Below, in pieces: positions 48,201-60,200 of a stretch of DNA of 64,000 nucleotides. A model generated the notes under the pieces. The model ran no database searches. It had not been told where the DNA came from and saw nothing but the letters and a program-made list of their open reading frames with translations. This stretch comes from Telopea speciosissima (taxonomy: Eukaryota; Streptophyta; Magnoliopsida; Proteales; Proteaceae), in the NCBI RefSeq assembly GCF_018873765.1, contig NC_057926.1, positions 38,114,946-38,178,945 on the forward strand, in the 5' to 3' direction. Each line of letters begins with the position of its first letter. Position 1 is the first letter of the stretch. The position numbers and the translations under genes were made by a program.

Positions 48201-51200
48201 GGACCTCTACATTTGATATCCTTCGACCCATTGCTGGATAGCCACAGTGGTTACTTTTGGATGCCAGAATTTGGGGCATCCAAAAAATTGTTACTTTTTC
48301 TTTAATGTATATTAATCAAGGTTCGAGATCTCGCCGAGTTTTTCGGATTTTCGAAATCTCGAGACGAGATTGCCTGCGAGTCTCAAAAGTGCAATATCTC
48401 GGCGAGATCTCGGGTTGGATCTCGGTTTCGACCCATTATTTTAACCCACCTACCACTTAAATAACTTACCTAATTGGACAAAACTCGACAGATCTCGGCG
48501 AGATCTCGGATCTCGGGTCCAGATCTCGGGTTGACCCCAAGTTGAGGCTTCGAGTTGAAAAAAAATAAATGCACCAACTCGGCGAGATCTCGACTCGTCT
48601 CGGTTTTTCCAAGAGTCGAGTTGGCACCGAGACCCGAGTTTTAGTACCTTGATATTAATGTAATGATTTTTTGGTGTTTGATGGTCGATCATTTACAGAA
48701 GTTTCATCTAAATTATCCATACCTTCTACAATCCTACTGGTTTTCGCACAAGTCCACATATTATTTCCATTTCAGAACAAAAAATAAAACAAAACTAACA
48801 TTTGAATCCTTGCAACCCCAAGAATCTCAGGTTGTACGGCTGGATCCACTTCCCCCCCCCCTCCCCCCCCCCCCCCCACACACACACACACAAAAAAGCA
48901 TCGAAGATGAAGTGCTATTCAGACAAAAAGGCTTGAGAAGATCACAATCTGATATCTGAATATGAAATATGAAGAGAGATAGATAGGTGGGGTGGATTAG
49001 AAACTGTGGTGATAAACTGAGACGCAGAGATCATTTTAAGTGCCAAATAAACATGCTTCATATTCTAGTCTAAAATTCACACTCTCCATAATTCCAAATA
49101 TTTGAACTTGGTTCAATCAACTATAGTCTGGGTTCTTAAGTGATTTCTCCTGACGAGCCATGATGTAAGGAAGTCTTGTATGTTGCAACTTTCTCGTTAT
49201 TCTTGATAAACAAAGATATTTTATTGAAAAGAAAGGCTCAATACACTAGACAAAGACTCAAGAGAGAGGCTATATAAAGCACAAACCCAGGCTAGACAAT
49301 CATGTACGCTAGAGATGAAAATTGCAAAGGCAACATGCATCCTTGGCAAACAGATCAAAAAGTCTTTTAACATATCAACTGGACCAAAATCTATCTTCAG
49401 TAATGATATTTCAATTTACATTATAAATAACAAAAAAAAGAAGGCTGAGTCAGAGGGTAAGGAAAGCCAACAAGAAAGATGATATCCATTCCTTGAACTA
49501 GGACTTGCCTGTTTCATGAGTTTACTGAATTGTGCCTTGGAAACTTCTGAAGCCCCTCCAACAGCATTACCTCTTACAAGAACCGGGAGACCAGACAAAG
49601 TCTCTACAATTTCCCAATTAAGAAAAAAGAAAATGTTCAAGACATTATCATTGGTTATAGAAGAACATGAATTTTGAAGACAAAGATAAATAATAAATAG
49701 AGGAAGCAAAGAAAGAATTAAAAAAAAAAATCAAAGTTTCTACCTGAAGTGGTTGCACCTTTCTGTAGTAGCTCGGAAGACTTCAAGTTGTGAAAAGCTT
49801 TATCCTTTACAATTACACCTCTCAGAGCAAGAGCCCAGTTAAGACCATAAGAGACACCTGGACCTTCCCTGCATAATTAAAAGTATGGCCAACAAAATCA
49901 GAGAATGAACCAACCAAATCCCATGAATTAATGATGGATGTCCAATACTATACTATTTATGTCACATGCATTGAGCACTTTTTGACACCCAAGCATGAAA
50001 GGAGAAGATACCTAACAAAAACAATTAAAGTAAAAAGATGCCCGGTAAAGATGGGTCCCAAAGGAAGTAGCTCTTTGGTGTATATTATCTTCATGCAGTT
50101 CTCTTTACTCTTGACAAAATCCTTGAAAGCCACCGGTAAAAGTTTAACAACTCCGATATTATATACCAAGAACAAGTTCTAGCACATGTACCTTTATATC
50201 TCTCTCATAAATAACCGCAGGAGTATAAAATCCAATTTACAGATTGATTAAATTTAATATTTGTAAATTTGCAGCTAAACGCTTTGGTAAGGTAAAGCCA
50301 AATGTACCACACATTGCAAAAATACTGTAGTTTATTTTAGTAGACAGAAAGCAGAAAGGTGAAAATGGGAGTTTACAGGTGGCAGTCAACACAAACAATG
50401 AGAACATAAGACAAGTGCAAACTTTGGAAGAAGATGAAGAAGAAAGTGCGCAGAAGATTGCTAGGTAACATGAAAGTTATGAGCCAACTTCTAGATATCA
50501 GATGAAGAAATTGACAATAAACATGCAACAAAAGCTCATTTACAGAACAAAAATCAGCCAAAAATGTATCACATGTTAACGAAATACAGCAGTCTGGTTC
50601 CAGACAAATGACACAAAATGAAGACAACTGCAATAGAAATGCAAGATTCAACCCAAAAAAAAACGAAACATAAATGCAAACTGAAAAGAAATTTTTTTTT
50701 TTTTTAAATACAAATTTACATTTAAGCATCAAGTTCTTGTTATCAGGCAAGTATTACCTAGGAAACACAATTGTTTCTGCCTCCTCTTCAGCCAATGATG
50801 CAGAAGCTGCATACTGCAAAAGTGCATAACATGGAGAGACTGTTAGATCACATGGACTTTCAAACAATTTCATGAAATGCCATGCACTTTTTTTTCTTTG
50901 ATAAATATATTAAGAGCCAAGTTATGCACAACTACTTGTGTGAAATTGACCTGGAAGGGTTCATTATGGTACAATGCTAAAGTATTGGATTATTACTGAA
51001 AATAGTTCAATTTATGTTTCTACATTGTAACTACAACTACAAGACACCGTGGTTATGCAGTACACACTACTAGCCACTTCACTGATGCAGCTTCCCCCAA
51101 GAATGTGATGTATACCCATTTCAAATCTACAAGTGTGTTAGAGTGCACATATAAAAGTTATAGATGTAGAAATAGAGATGAGAGATACCTAAAACAAAAA

Positions 51201-54200
51201 TCGGTATAAACATAAAGTTCTTCCCTATTTATAAAATGATGATCCCAACTCTAGGAGGGGGGCAGGGGAGAACCACCTCAAGATATTCAAATGCCATACT
51301 CACGCATATCCTCTAAGGAAGCAAGCCGACATCATATATGCATTATTTACATTCTGTTATTCCCAGGCTGACACTGAGAAGTGAGCAGGGGGTGAATCAG
51401 TGTCTTAAAAAAATTTCTTCCTAGGCTGTAAGCCAACTGTTCACTCCAATAACAACTGATGGCACTGTACTCATAAACACTCCCAGCACTATCAAGGGAC
51501 ACTACTCCACACCACACAGCTTGCATTGTACTCCCTACACTGACAACTGTCACACACACATAAGATCATTGTTCTTTCCTCCGACACTTGCACATGCATA
51601 ATCTCATTTCGGCACCAACTGTACAATTTCAGGCAATACTACAATATCTCAAGCACAATACTTGACTGGCTGGAGCAATCCCAAGTTTACCAGTCACCTG
51701 CACAAACAATCACACTCGACACACAATTGTGTGGCACACCTTGCCTCTCAACCACAAGCCTAAACATCAACTACCCCTGTGGCAAGGTCTACCCGATTTG
51801 CACAGCCATCCTGCAGCATACACACTTCAATATCCACAACAATAAAATAATCAAATGCACAGGAACCAAGTATATGTGGCTCGGCAGTGTGCATACATCC
51901 ACAGAGTAGTACCCTAACCAAGGTTTCGTATTATACCCAATACACTACATAGTTTTGACCACTGCAACAGCACAAGTGCTTCTACACCTTGGTGTACAAG
52001 AGCAAGGGCTTCTATCCCAATGTTTACACTGCTTCAACAGTGAAGGTGATGCAACGCCTATGTGTCCAGCTGCAACTGAACACCCTCAATATAATAAGGG
52101 TATGCTAATATCAATGCCCTACAACGTAGCAGAATAGCAAAGGCAAATCCTCCCAAAACACTAAAATCCTTCTCATGGGAATTTTTACGAACACCTAGCT
52201 TACATGTGGAATACAATGGAATAGGGATAAGCAAAGTGTGTATTACCTCACCGGAGTAATACAATAACCTTCGAAATTGCCAATGATGGTCGTCTCCACT
52301 AAACAATGTAATTCCCCTCTTTCCTTTTCTTCTTCCTCTTCCTTCATCAATCCTTCACAAACACATCTCACACACACGCATTCAGCATTTAATCATTTTT
52401 CATGGTCTTAGAGGTTTCAAATTGATGTAGCAATGCATTCCAATATTCCCAGGCATCCACCATTACCTCTCTCTCTTCCTTGCAAAAACCCTCTTTTCTT
52501 AGCAAGAATCACTTATAGTCTTCAATAGGCAGCACCAACCTTATCAACAAGCTTAGATCAATCACCTACGGACCTAAATTGGAAAAACCTAAGATAGGTG
52601 GCTCTTAGTGTAGACTGACTAAGTCAACTGGACCTAAATGGTTTAAATCTATCATGATTATTGACTTAAACCTTTGGTAACCCTAATGGACCTTATTTTG
52701 ATTCACTTGGCATGGCATAATAACCTATTGGAAACTATGTCCAAGTGATGTGCTTGAAATTGTAAAAAAGGTAATGTAGTCTGTTGGAATATGTACTCCA
52801 GAATACCGTGGGGGTATTCTGGTCTTTTTGGGGTAGTTTTTATGTTATTAAGTGTAAGTCGGCTATGTGGGTTTTAGTCCCACATCGCCTATTTTAGTCT
52901 CTTGTAACTTTCCCCTCTATTATAAATAGAGGGGCTTACCTATCAATTAATACAAGCAATTATTCTCTCTTTTCTCTCTTCTCTTCTCTCTCTAAGGTTA
53001 CTGGTTACAGGTCCTCGGTTCTCTACATGGTATCAGAGCAAGCAGGGGTCACGGTATCAAGTCCCCCTGGGAGTGGGCAGGTGTTAAAAAATTATTTATC
53101 CACCCGTGTCCCCCTTTGGATAGTCCGCCGTGTTAAAAGCTCCTGTATGATATACATATTGTTTCCTCACTTTCCTACAAGGTCGGGCTTTTAGAGGAAG
53201 CGGTTTCAAAAACTCCTGTATGATATACATATTGTTTCCTCCCTTTCCTACAAGGTCGGCCTTTTAGAGGAAGCGGTTTCTACATGGCATCAGAGCACTA
53301 ACCAGCACCTGGTTCTCTCCGTCAAAGCCGTTTTGAGAGTCGTTTTGGGTTTCTAGTTTGAAGAATGAAACCCTAGTTCAAGAAGAAAATGAACTAGGGT
53401 TTCCATGAAGATTTAGTGTGGAAAATCATACATGTTTAGTTCGAAAGTTTGCTAGCAGTGATGTGAATCATATCTTATCGATTGCTACTGCTGTTTTTTT
53501 TTAATCGTTTGCCAAAGACTTGCTACTGCTGGTGTCTCTCTTCGATTTTGTTGCTCTACCTCGTTGCTCCCTGTCGAAATTATACTGCTACGATTCAATT
53601 TGTTATTGTTGCGGATCCTTCGGTTTTGTTCGATCGAAGACGAGGGTTGAAGGAGATTGATATGTTGCTTTTCTACTCCGCTGGATTGTCTGACAGTACT
53701 GTATTGTTCTCGATTTCTGCTGCTGCCCTAAGCGATGGCTCCATCAATTTCTCTTGCTGTTGGTGTTAAGATATGTAACCCTGATTTCTGCTGCTTCTGT
53801 GTGGTTCGATTGTTTCGATTGGTGGAGTCGAAGGTGTTTTTCTTGAGTTCTGCTACCGTGTTGATTTGCTGATGGGTTCTTGCTGATGGCATCTTCAGCA
53901 AATTTAATTTTTGGTCTTGAAACTTGGAGAAGAATTTCAGAATCATGACTCTCAAGAGGTAGAAGATAGTCCACGACTCTGCTGATTTGTTGTGGTCTGG
54001 TGTTTCATGGAGTCCAGAGGTTGAAGACGAGATTTCTGTTGAGTCATGGTTTTCCCGCTGGCTGCTTGGTTCAGCGTAGGAATATGCCCCTTTTCTCCCC
54101 CCAAGGTGCTGCTTCTCTATTCACTTTACCGTTTCAGGTTCTGAAGGTTAAAGACAACCACAGACGTGGTGTCTTTATTATTATGTTTTCCTCTTCCCTT

Positions 54201-57200
54201 TGGACGACTTCTCTTCCTTGCGAGCTTTTGCTGGGTTGCCGCTGCATCCACGACCACCGCCCCTAGTTTCGTGAAGGTGACGATGGGGTCTCGAGGTTAT
54301 TGATTTGGGCAGATCCTTTTTTCCGCCTTTGCTGGTTTCGTCCAGTGCTTGAAAACAGGGTTGCTTGAGATGTTGTTGGTCGAATGTTGAAGACAACACC
54401 TTTAACCCAATTTTTTTTTTCTCTGATTTTTCTCTGGTCACCACCCACTTCCGCCTCCTTTTTTTTCCCTGGTTTCTCTATCGTAAGGTTGAAGACAACC
54501 TTCTTACGTTGGTTTCTTAAAACCTTATTTTATGATTTCCCATAATACCCTTCTATCTATCTCTTATTATCTTTTATCCATTTTTTACATTCCTTTCCTA
54601 GTTTACCCTTTCTACTAGGGAATTAAATTATTTTCCAAATCTGTCCCCTTGGTTCATTATTTTCCAATAACCCCTTGAAAATTCTGGTTATTTACCAAAT
54701 TGCCACTCTCCATAGCCATTATTTTACTCATTGCATCCCATTGCTTTTTGTTTACCAAAAAGCCCATGCAAAATTCTGATTATTTACGGAACTGCCATTA
54801 CCCTATTTGACTACCCAATTGACCCTTGAAAATTCTGGTTTATTACCAGTTTGCCCTTTGGCTTGGATTGTATTTCAAAGTGGGTTTCTACCAACTTGCA
54901 GCCATGCCATCCTTTTTTTCCAACACCGTTCCTTTTCAATAATTCTAATTCCCTTCATATCCCATACCTTTGGTATTTACCCATAACACCTTTGGAAACT
55001 CTTGGTAAATTGCAATTTTGCCATTCCTTCCTTTTTACTTACCCATAGCACCTTTGGAAAATTCTGGAAAGTTATGTTTGTGCCATTAAACCTACATCAT
55101 CTCCATTATTTGTCCACGTGTACTACACGTGCGGGGGGGATTATGTACAATACACCTGCAGACATTGCAGAACGCAGAACTTGTAGGAACATTGGTGCAA
55201 AACATAGAAGATCAGTTTTCTCCACCATTGCCATTGGGTATCCTTCGTTATTGGGTTGAGTTTGCCATAAGGGGGAGATTGAAGTATTGAAGAGTATTGA
55301 AGATATTTGGTTGTTGCCTATTTGAGGACTTTCAGTTGGGTTGATACAGTTTTTTTTCCGCTGCCTGATTCAGTTTGTTTTCGCTGCTTGCTGCTCTAGT
55401 TATTTCACTTCAAGATTCTATGTCACTATGACAATCTAAGATTCATTATTGGATAGCTATTGAAGATCGTTGAAAGCTGCCTTTTTTGGAAGCCATTCCA
55501 GTCCCGGTTTGCTGATCATGTCTGTCCAAGTTTTGAAAATCTATTTTTTCAAGTTCTTGAAGGTTTATTTGGGAGCTGCATTCATCTTGAAGCTGGATTC
55601 TGCTACAACTTATTTTTTTCCCATTTTATTCAAGTTGGGCATTAGTACCATGTATGCACCAACTTGAGGGGGAGTGTTAGCATTGTTATGGAGTTCTTTT
55701 TTCTTTAGTCCAAGCTGGATCTTCTTTCTTTAATTATTTGTATAATCCAGCTTGAGGGGGAGTGTTGGAATATGTACTCCAGAATACCGTGGGGGTATTC
55801 TGGTCTTTTTGGGGTAGTTTTTATGTTATTAAGTGTAAGTCGGCTATGTGGGTTTTAGTCCCACATCACCTATTTTAGTCTCTTGTAACTTTCCCCTCTA
55901 TTATAAATAGAGGGGCTTACCTATCAATTAATACAAGCAATTATTCTCTCATTCTCTCTTTTCTCTCTTCTCTTCTCTCTGTGAGGTTACTGGTTACAGG
56001 TCCTAGGTTCTCTACATAGTCCTAGATTCGTAGGAGACCAACTAGGAGCCACTGAGCCAGACAACCAAGATTTGTTATGAATGGTGAATCGGCTAGGTCA
56101 AAATAGGGTTTTTGATGAAATTAGGGTTAGGGTTTGGTGTTAGGGTTATTTCAAGTCAAGGTAGGGGAGTCTATCAGTGAAGGTCCTGAGATGTTTTGAT
56201 GGATGGAAGTGTGTAAACTTGAATGGGCAGCAAGTTAGGGTTAGGGTTTCAGGTTTTGGGAAAGAGGAAAAGATGGATTTCTAGGGTTTGGCAGTACAGA
56301 AGTTAACCAAACTTGGAATGATTTTCTTAGGAGAGTATGAGGGATAATCGGTCAGATTTGTAGACTATTCTGATGGTTGGTTTGGGCTGGGCAGAAATTA
56401 GGGTTTTGGGTTTTGATTTGAGATGGGGGGGGGGGGAATTAGGGTTTTAATGGAAGATGGTGGCTGGGCTTAAGATCAAGTGGAGCTTGATGATGGAGGA
56501 GTATGTGGTCTGAATTTGGGGTTTTATGGATGAGTAGACAGGTCTAGTTCGATGGTTGGTCTAGTAAAAGTGAAAATTAAAAAGGGGGATAGCTAGGGTT
56601 GGGGTAGTAGAGGACTAGAAGAAGAAGGATGGGGATGGGGATGTCTCAAACTTACTGTAGTTGCTGATTATTCTTGGCAGCAGCTTGTTTGAGGATGAAA
56701 CTTCAATAAAAATTGGATCTTTAACTAGCACTTCAAAGAAATCTTCAAGAAACTTGAAGGTGTCAATTGGATCAAACACCAAACCCACCAGCTTTGATCA
56801 AACACAAAGCAATTCTACAAAGAAGAAACAAAGTTTCTGAGCAGCAATAGCAATGTTCAAAAATCCAGAGGTGAGAATAACTCCCCCACCAAATCATTTA
56901 TTTATAATGGCCAAAGGCCCAATTCCGATGCAGCCTAGGAGTGTAGATACTCCTAGCCGATTAACTCTAATATCACCTCCCTTGACTAATTCGTGGGAGG
57001 TGTGGACCCAAAGAAAAACAAAATTACATTAAATAAAAAAGGGAAAATTACATGATTAGCTACTTTTGGGTTTTCATTTACAAAACTGTCCACTCTTTGT
57101 TTGAGTTAACAAAAATAGACAAAAACAAGTTAAGGTTTACAAAACTGGACAAAATAATGTCTCTCCCTCCCACACTTACTTTTTTGGACATTTTTACCCC

Positions 57201-60200
57201 TGTCATTGCCTTCTCGCCCAAGCATCCTCCATTCCCTGCAACCCTACCCTTGTCCTAGCCATCGCCATTCTCTGCTACCCCAAGTAACAGAGGAAAAAAA
57301 AAGAGATTTTTTCAGAGGGGAACTGCCGAGGAAAGAAGGAGAGTCACTGTTTTGTCTAGTTTTGTAAAACTAAACTTGTTTTTGTCTATTTTTGTTAACT
57401 CAAACATAGGGTGGACAGTTTTGTAAATGAAAACCCAAAAGTAGCTAATCATGTAATTTTCCCAATAAAAAAAGTGACTTTAGTCACTTAAACTGAATTA
57501 CCGGTTCAATTTAAACACTAAAACACGAAAATAAACTGAGTATAAAGCTAATCCCGTATGCAACCTATGTATCCCTACTTTAGGCCAGTAAAAGTGGCCT
57601 ATTACATAGAAAACCCATGGGACCAAAGGCCCAACATGTACAAAATCCAACCCTAGACTTATTCCTAATGAAACAAGCCTATTTTGGTGATGAATCTGCA
57701 TCAAAAGGTCATTTCTGCACCTGGCGGCTGACCGGCTCTAAGCAGAGCGGACGATTAGAACATGGTCAGCTGGTTAGATCGACCGATGCAGACAGATGCA
57801 AGTTCAGTCGACCGGGTCATCGTCCAGAGGATGCCCGAGAGATGTTCTTCTTAGTCTACATCATGTCGGCCGACCGCCTCTGTTTAGCAGTCGACTGGAG
57901 TTCAAAAAATAAATCCATTAGACAACATAACGGCTAGTTTTTTTTATGTTGGAAAGTGCTCTATAAATTGAGATTTAGCTAGTATTTCAACAAGAGACTT
58001 TGGGCCAAATACATGGAAACGCCGCCAAGCTAAAACCGTGAAAATCCAACCACGATTGTGCTTAAACTTGCAAATCATTCAGCCATTGAGCTATGACCCA
58101 CAGAGCAAAGGGGAGCAGATATAAGTGTCATCAGTTGCAAATCTACCTATCTAAGAGGTAACTTGGTTTTTGTCCTTTTGGCCATTGTGAATCACTTTTT
58201 AGTGATTGATTTGGTAAAGGATATTGAGGCCCTAAACGGCAGAACCTATGGTGAGTGTTTCTCCTACTCTGTAAGGAGAGTGATAAGTGTCGCTCCACCC
58301 TTTAAAAGGAGATTGTAAAGGTGTCGCTCCCTCCTTTAAATGGAGATTATTGATCTAGAGTATTGAGACCCAGAATTGTTGATCTAGAGTTTGAGGCCCA
58401 GGTCGTTGTTGGGTGTTTCTCCTACCCTGCAAGGAGATTGAGAATTCCAAGCTGGCGAGGGTTTTGGGGGTGGCCTTACGACGGTAGTGAGGCAGTACAA
58501 AACCACAATAAATTTTGTGTGAGCCATTGTGTTGTAAATCTCCATTGGAAGATTGGCTGTAAGGGTTGCTAGTGGTGAGCCTTGGAAACCACTAGGTTTG
58601 AGTGTAAGCCTAAATGATGCAGATCGGATGACGGAGGATCTGCTCGTGGTAGGAAAGAAAAAAGAGATGAGAGGAAAGAGAAATCATGGGGGAGAAAGGA
58701 GAGAGAGCACAAAACTTATTTTCAAAAACAAATTAATTCTAATCCATAATACCAAATCGTGGGTGAGGTTTAGCCTCTTACATGTATTTAAAAACAGGAG
58801 AAGAAAAAAAGACATAAAATAGAAGTGTAAATAATCTAAGCTTTCTACACAACTCAAACAATTAAATAATATAAGAAATAACAACTTAAATATATAAAGA
58901 ACACCTTCCATATGTAGACTCTTTAGAAAGAATCCTAAGCTAACTCAAAACTAACCTTATCTCCTCCAAACTAAGTCCCACAAATAGGATAAACTTTATA
59001 TAACAAGATAACTTCCTAACTAATAGCTAATATGTCCCACTACTAATACTAACTACCCAATTAAAATCTAATTTTGTGTACCCCCTTTATACCTCAAATT
59101 TGGGCCTTATAATTTTAGCTCATTACAAATAAAAACACTTAACACAAAAGCCCAGAGCCATATACTATGAATACTATCCAAACAGGCCCTAAATAAAATA
59201 TCAAATCACATCCAATGGTCGTGATCATGCTCCTGCATTACTGAACACTTGGGTTGATTGTGAACCCTGTAAAACTATTGTGGAAACTGGAAAGCTTCAT
59301 CAATGTCATTGAGAAATTGAGCAGATAGTAGTGGGATCTCTTGGTAGTGGATGTAGGCAATTCTGAACCACCATAGTTGTCAAGGCATCATATAGGCTGG
59401 TGTCTTGGACGCCTTGCCTTCTAGGCCCCCTCCAATGCCTTGGGTCTCCAGACGTTGTGACAACTATGTGAACCATTCTAAATTGCATTGTGTCACCTAT
59501 TGTCCCATTCCCTCCTCACACCGTACTTCACACATTTATCTTGCAACCAACTTGAGTTTCATTAATTGGGTATAGTCTAAGTTTTTAATTGCTCATCATA
59601 TTCTGCCATACTCAATTCAACCCTCTTGGATTGCCAATGATCCAACAATGGGCAATATTTAATTCACCTCTTTTCTCTCATAAGTTTCATGATTCATCCG
59701 AAGACTTTTGACCAGGCAAGACTGCAAGAGGCAGAGTAAGACCAAATAGTTTATGCAAACCACAACATCATTCATCCTCCTCAAAGTCTTGCTTTATCCC
59801 CATTTCCTACCTCGAGGTTTAAAAATTCTACAAAACCCAATGAACCCTATAGAATACATAAAACGCCTGGGATGTAAGAACATTTAAATTGAATAATAGA
59901 GATTATAGGTATTCGATCACAGGAACTCTTAATTGAATGAAATAACTTGTGATAAAAAGCATGCATATCTTATCTCAAAGGCAGGGTTCAAAAACGCCAA
60001 CAAGTGACTTTGTATCATCAAGAAGTCTCACAAGCTGATAGACTTGCTCAAAACCAAGGTTTTAAGTATTGAAATCGGGGGTATCATAGTTGTCAAGGTG
60101 TCGCCTAGGTGACCGCCTTGGCATCCAGTGTTACCTTGGTCGCCTAGGCAGGCGCTTTGACCACCTTGGTCGCCTTGTTGGTGCCGTCCTGCGTCCAGGC

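Larger units (their letters stand above)
52772..57703 (-). mobile_element. Solo LTR, TGATGCAG family, copy 3, split by two later insertions
   Basis: On the minus strand it starts TGATGCAGATTCATCACC at 57703 and ends GGACTACATTA at 52772, with perfect AAAGG duplications (52767-52771, 57704-57708). Copia D (52782-56016) sits 10 bp from its 3' end and a Mutator-type MITE (57041-57463) sits near its 5' end. Without them it is about 1.26 kb. Confidence 0.8.

Noticed and set aside
50373..50750. 125-codon hydrophobic frame in intron 2
   Set aside because: It overlaps the acceptor side of a well-supported intron and has only AT-rich, phenylalanine/leucine-heavy content.
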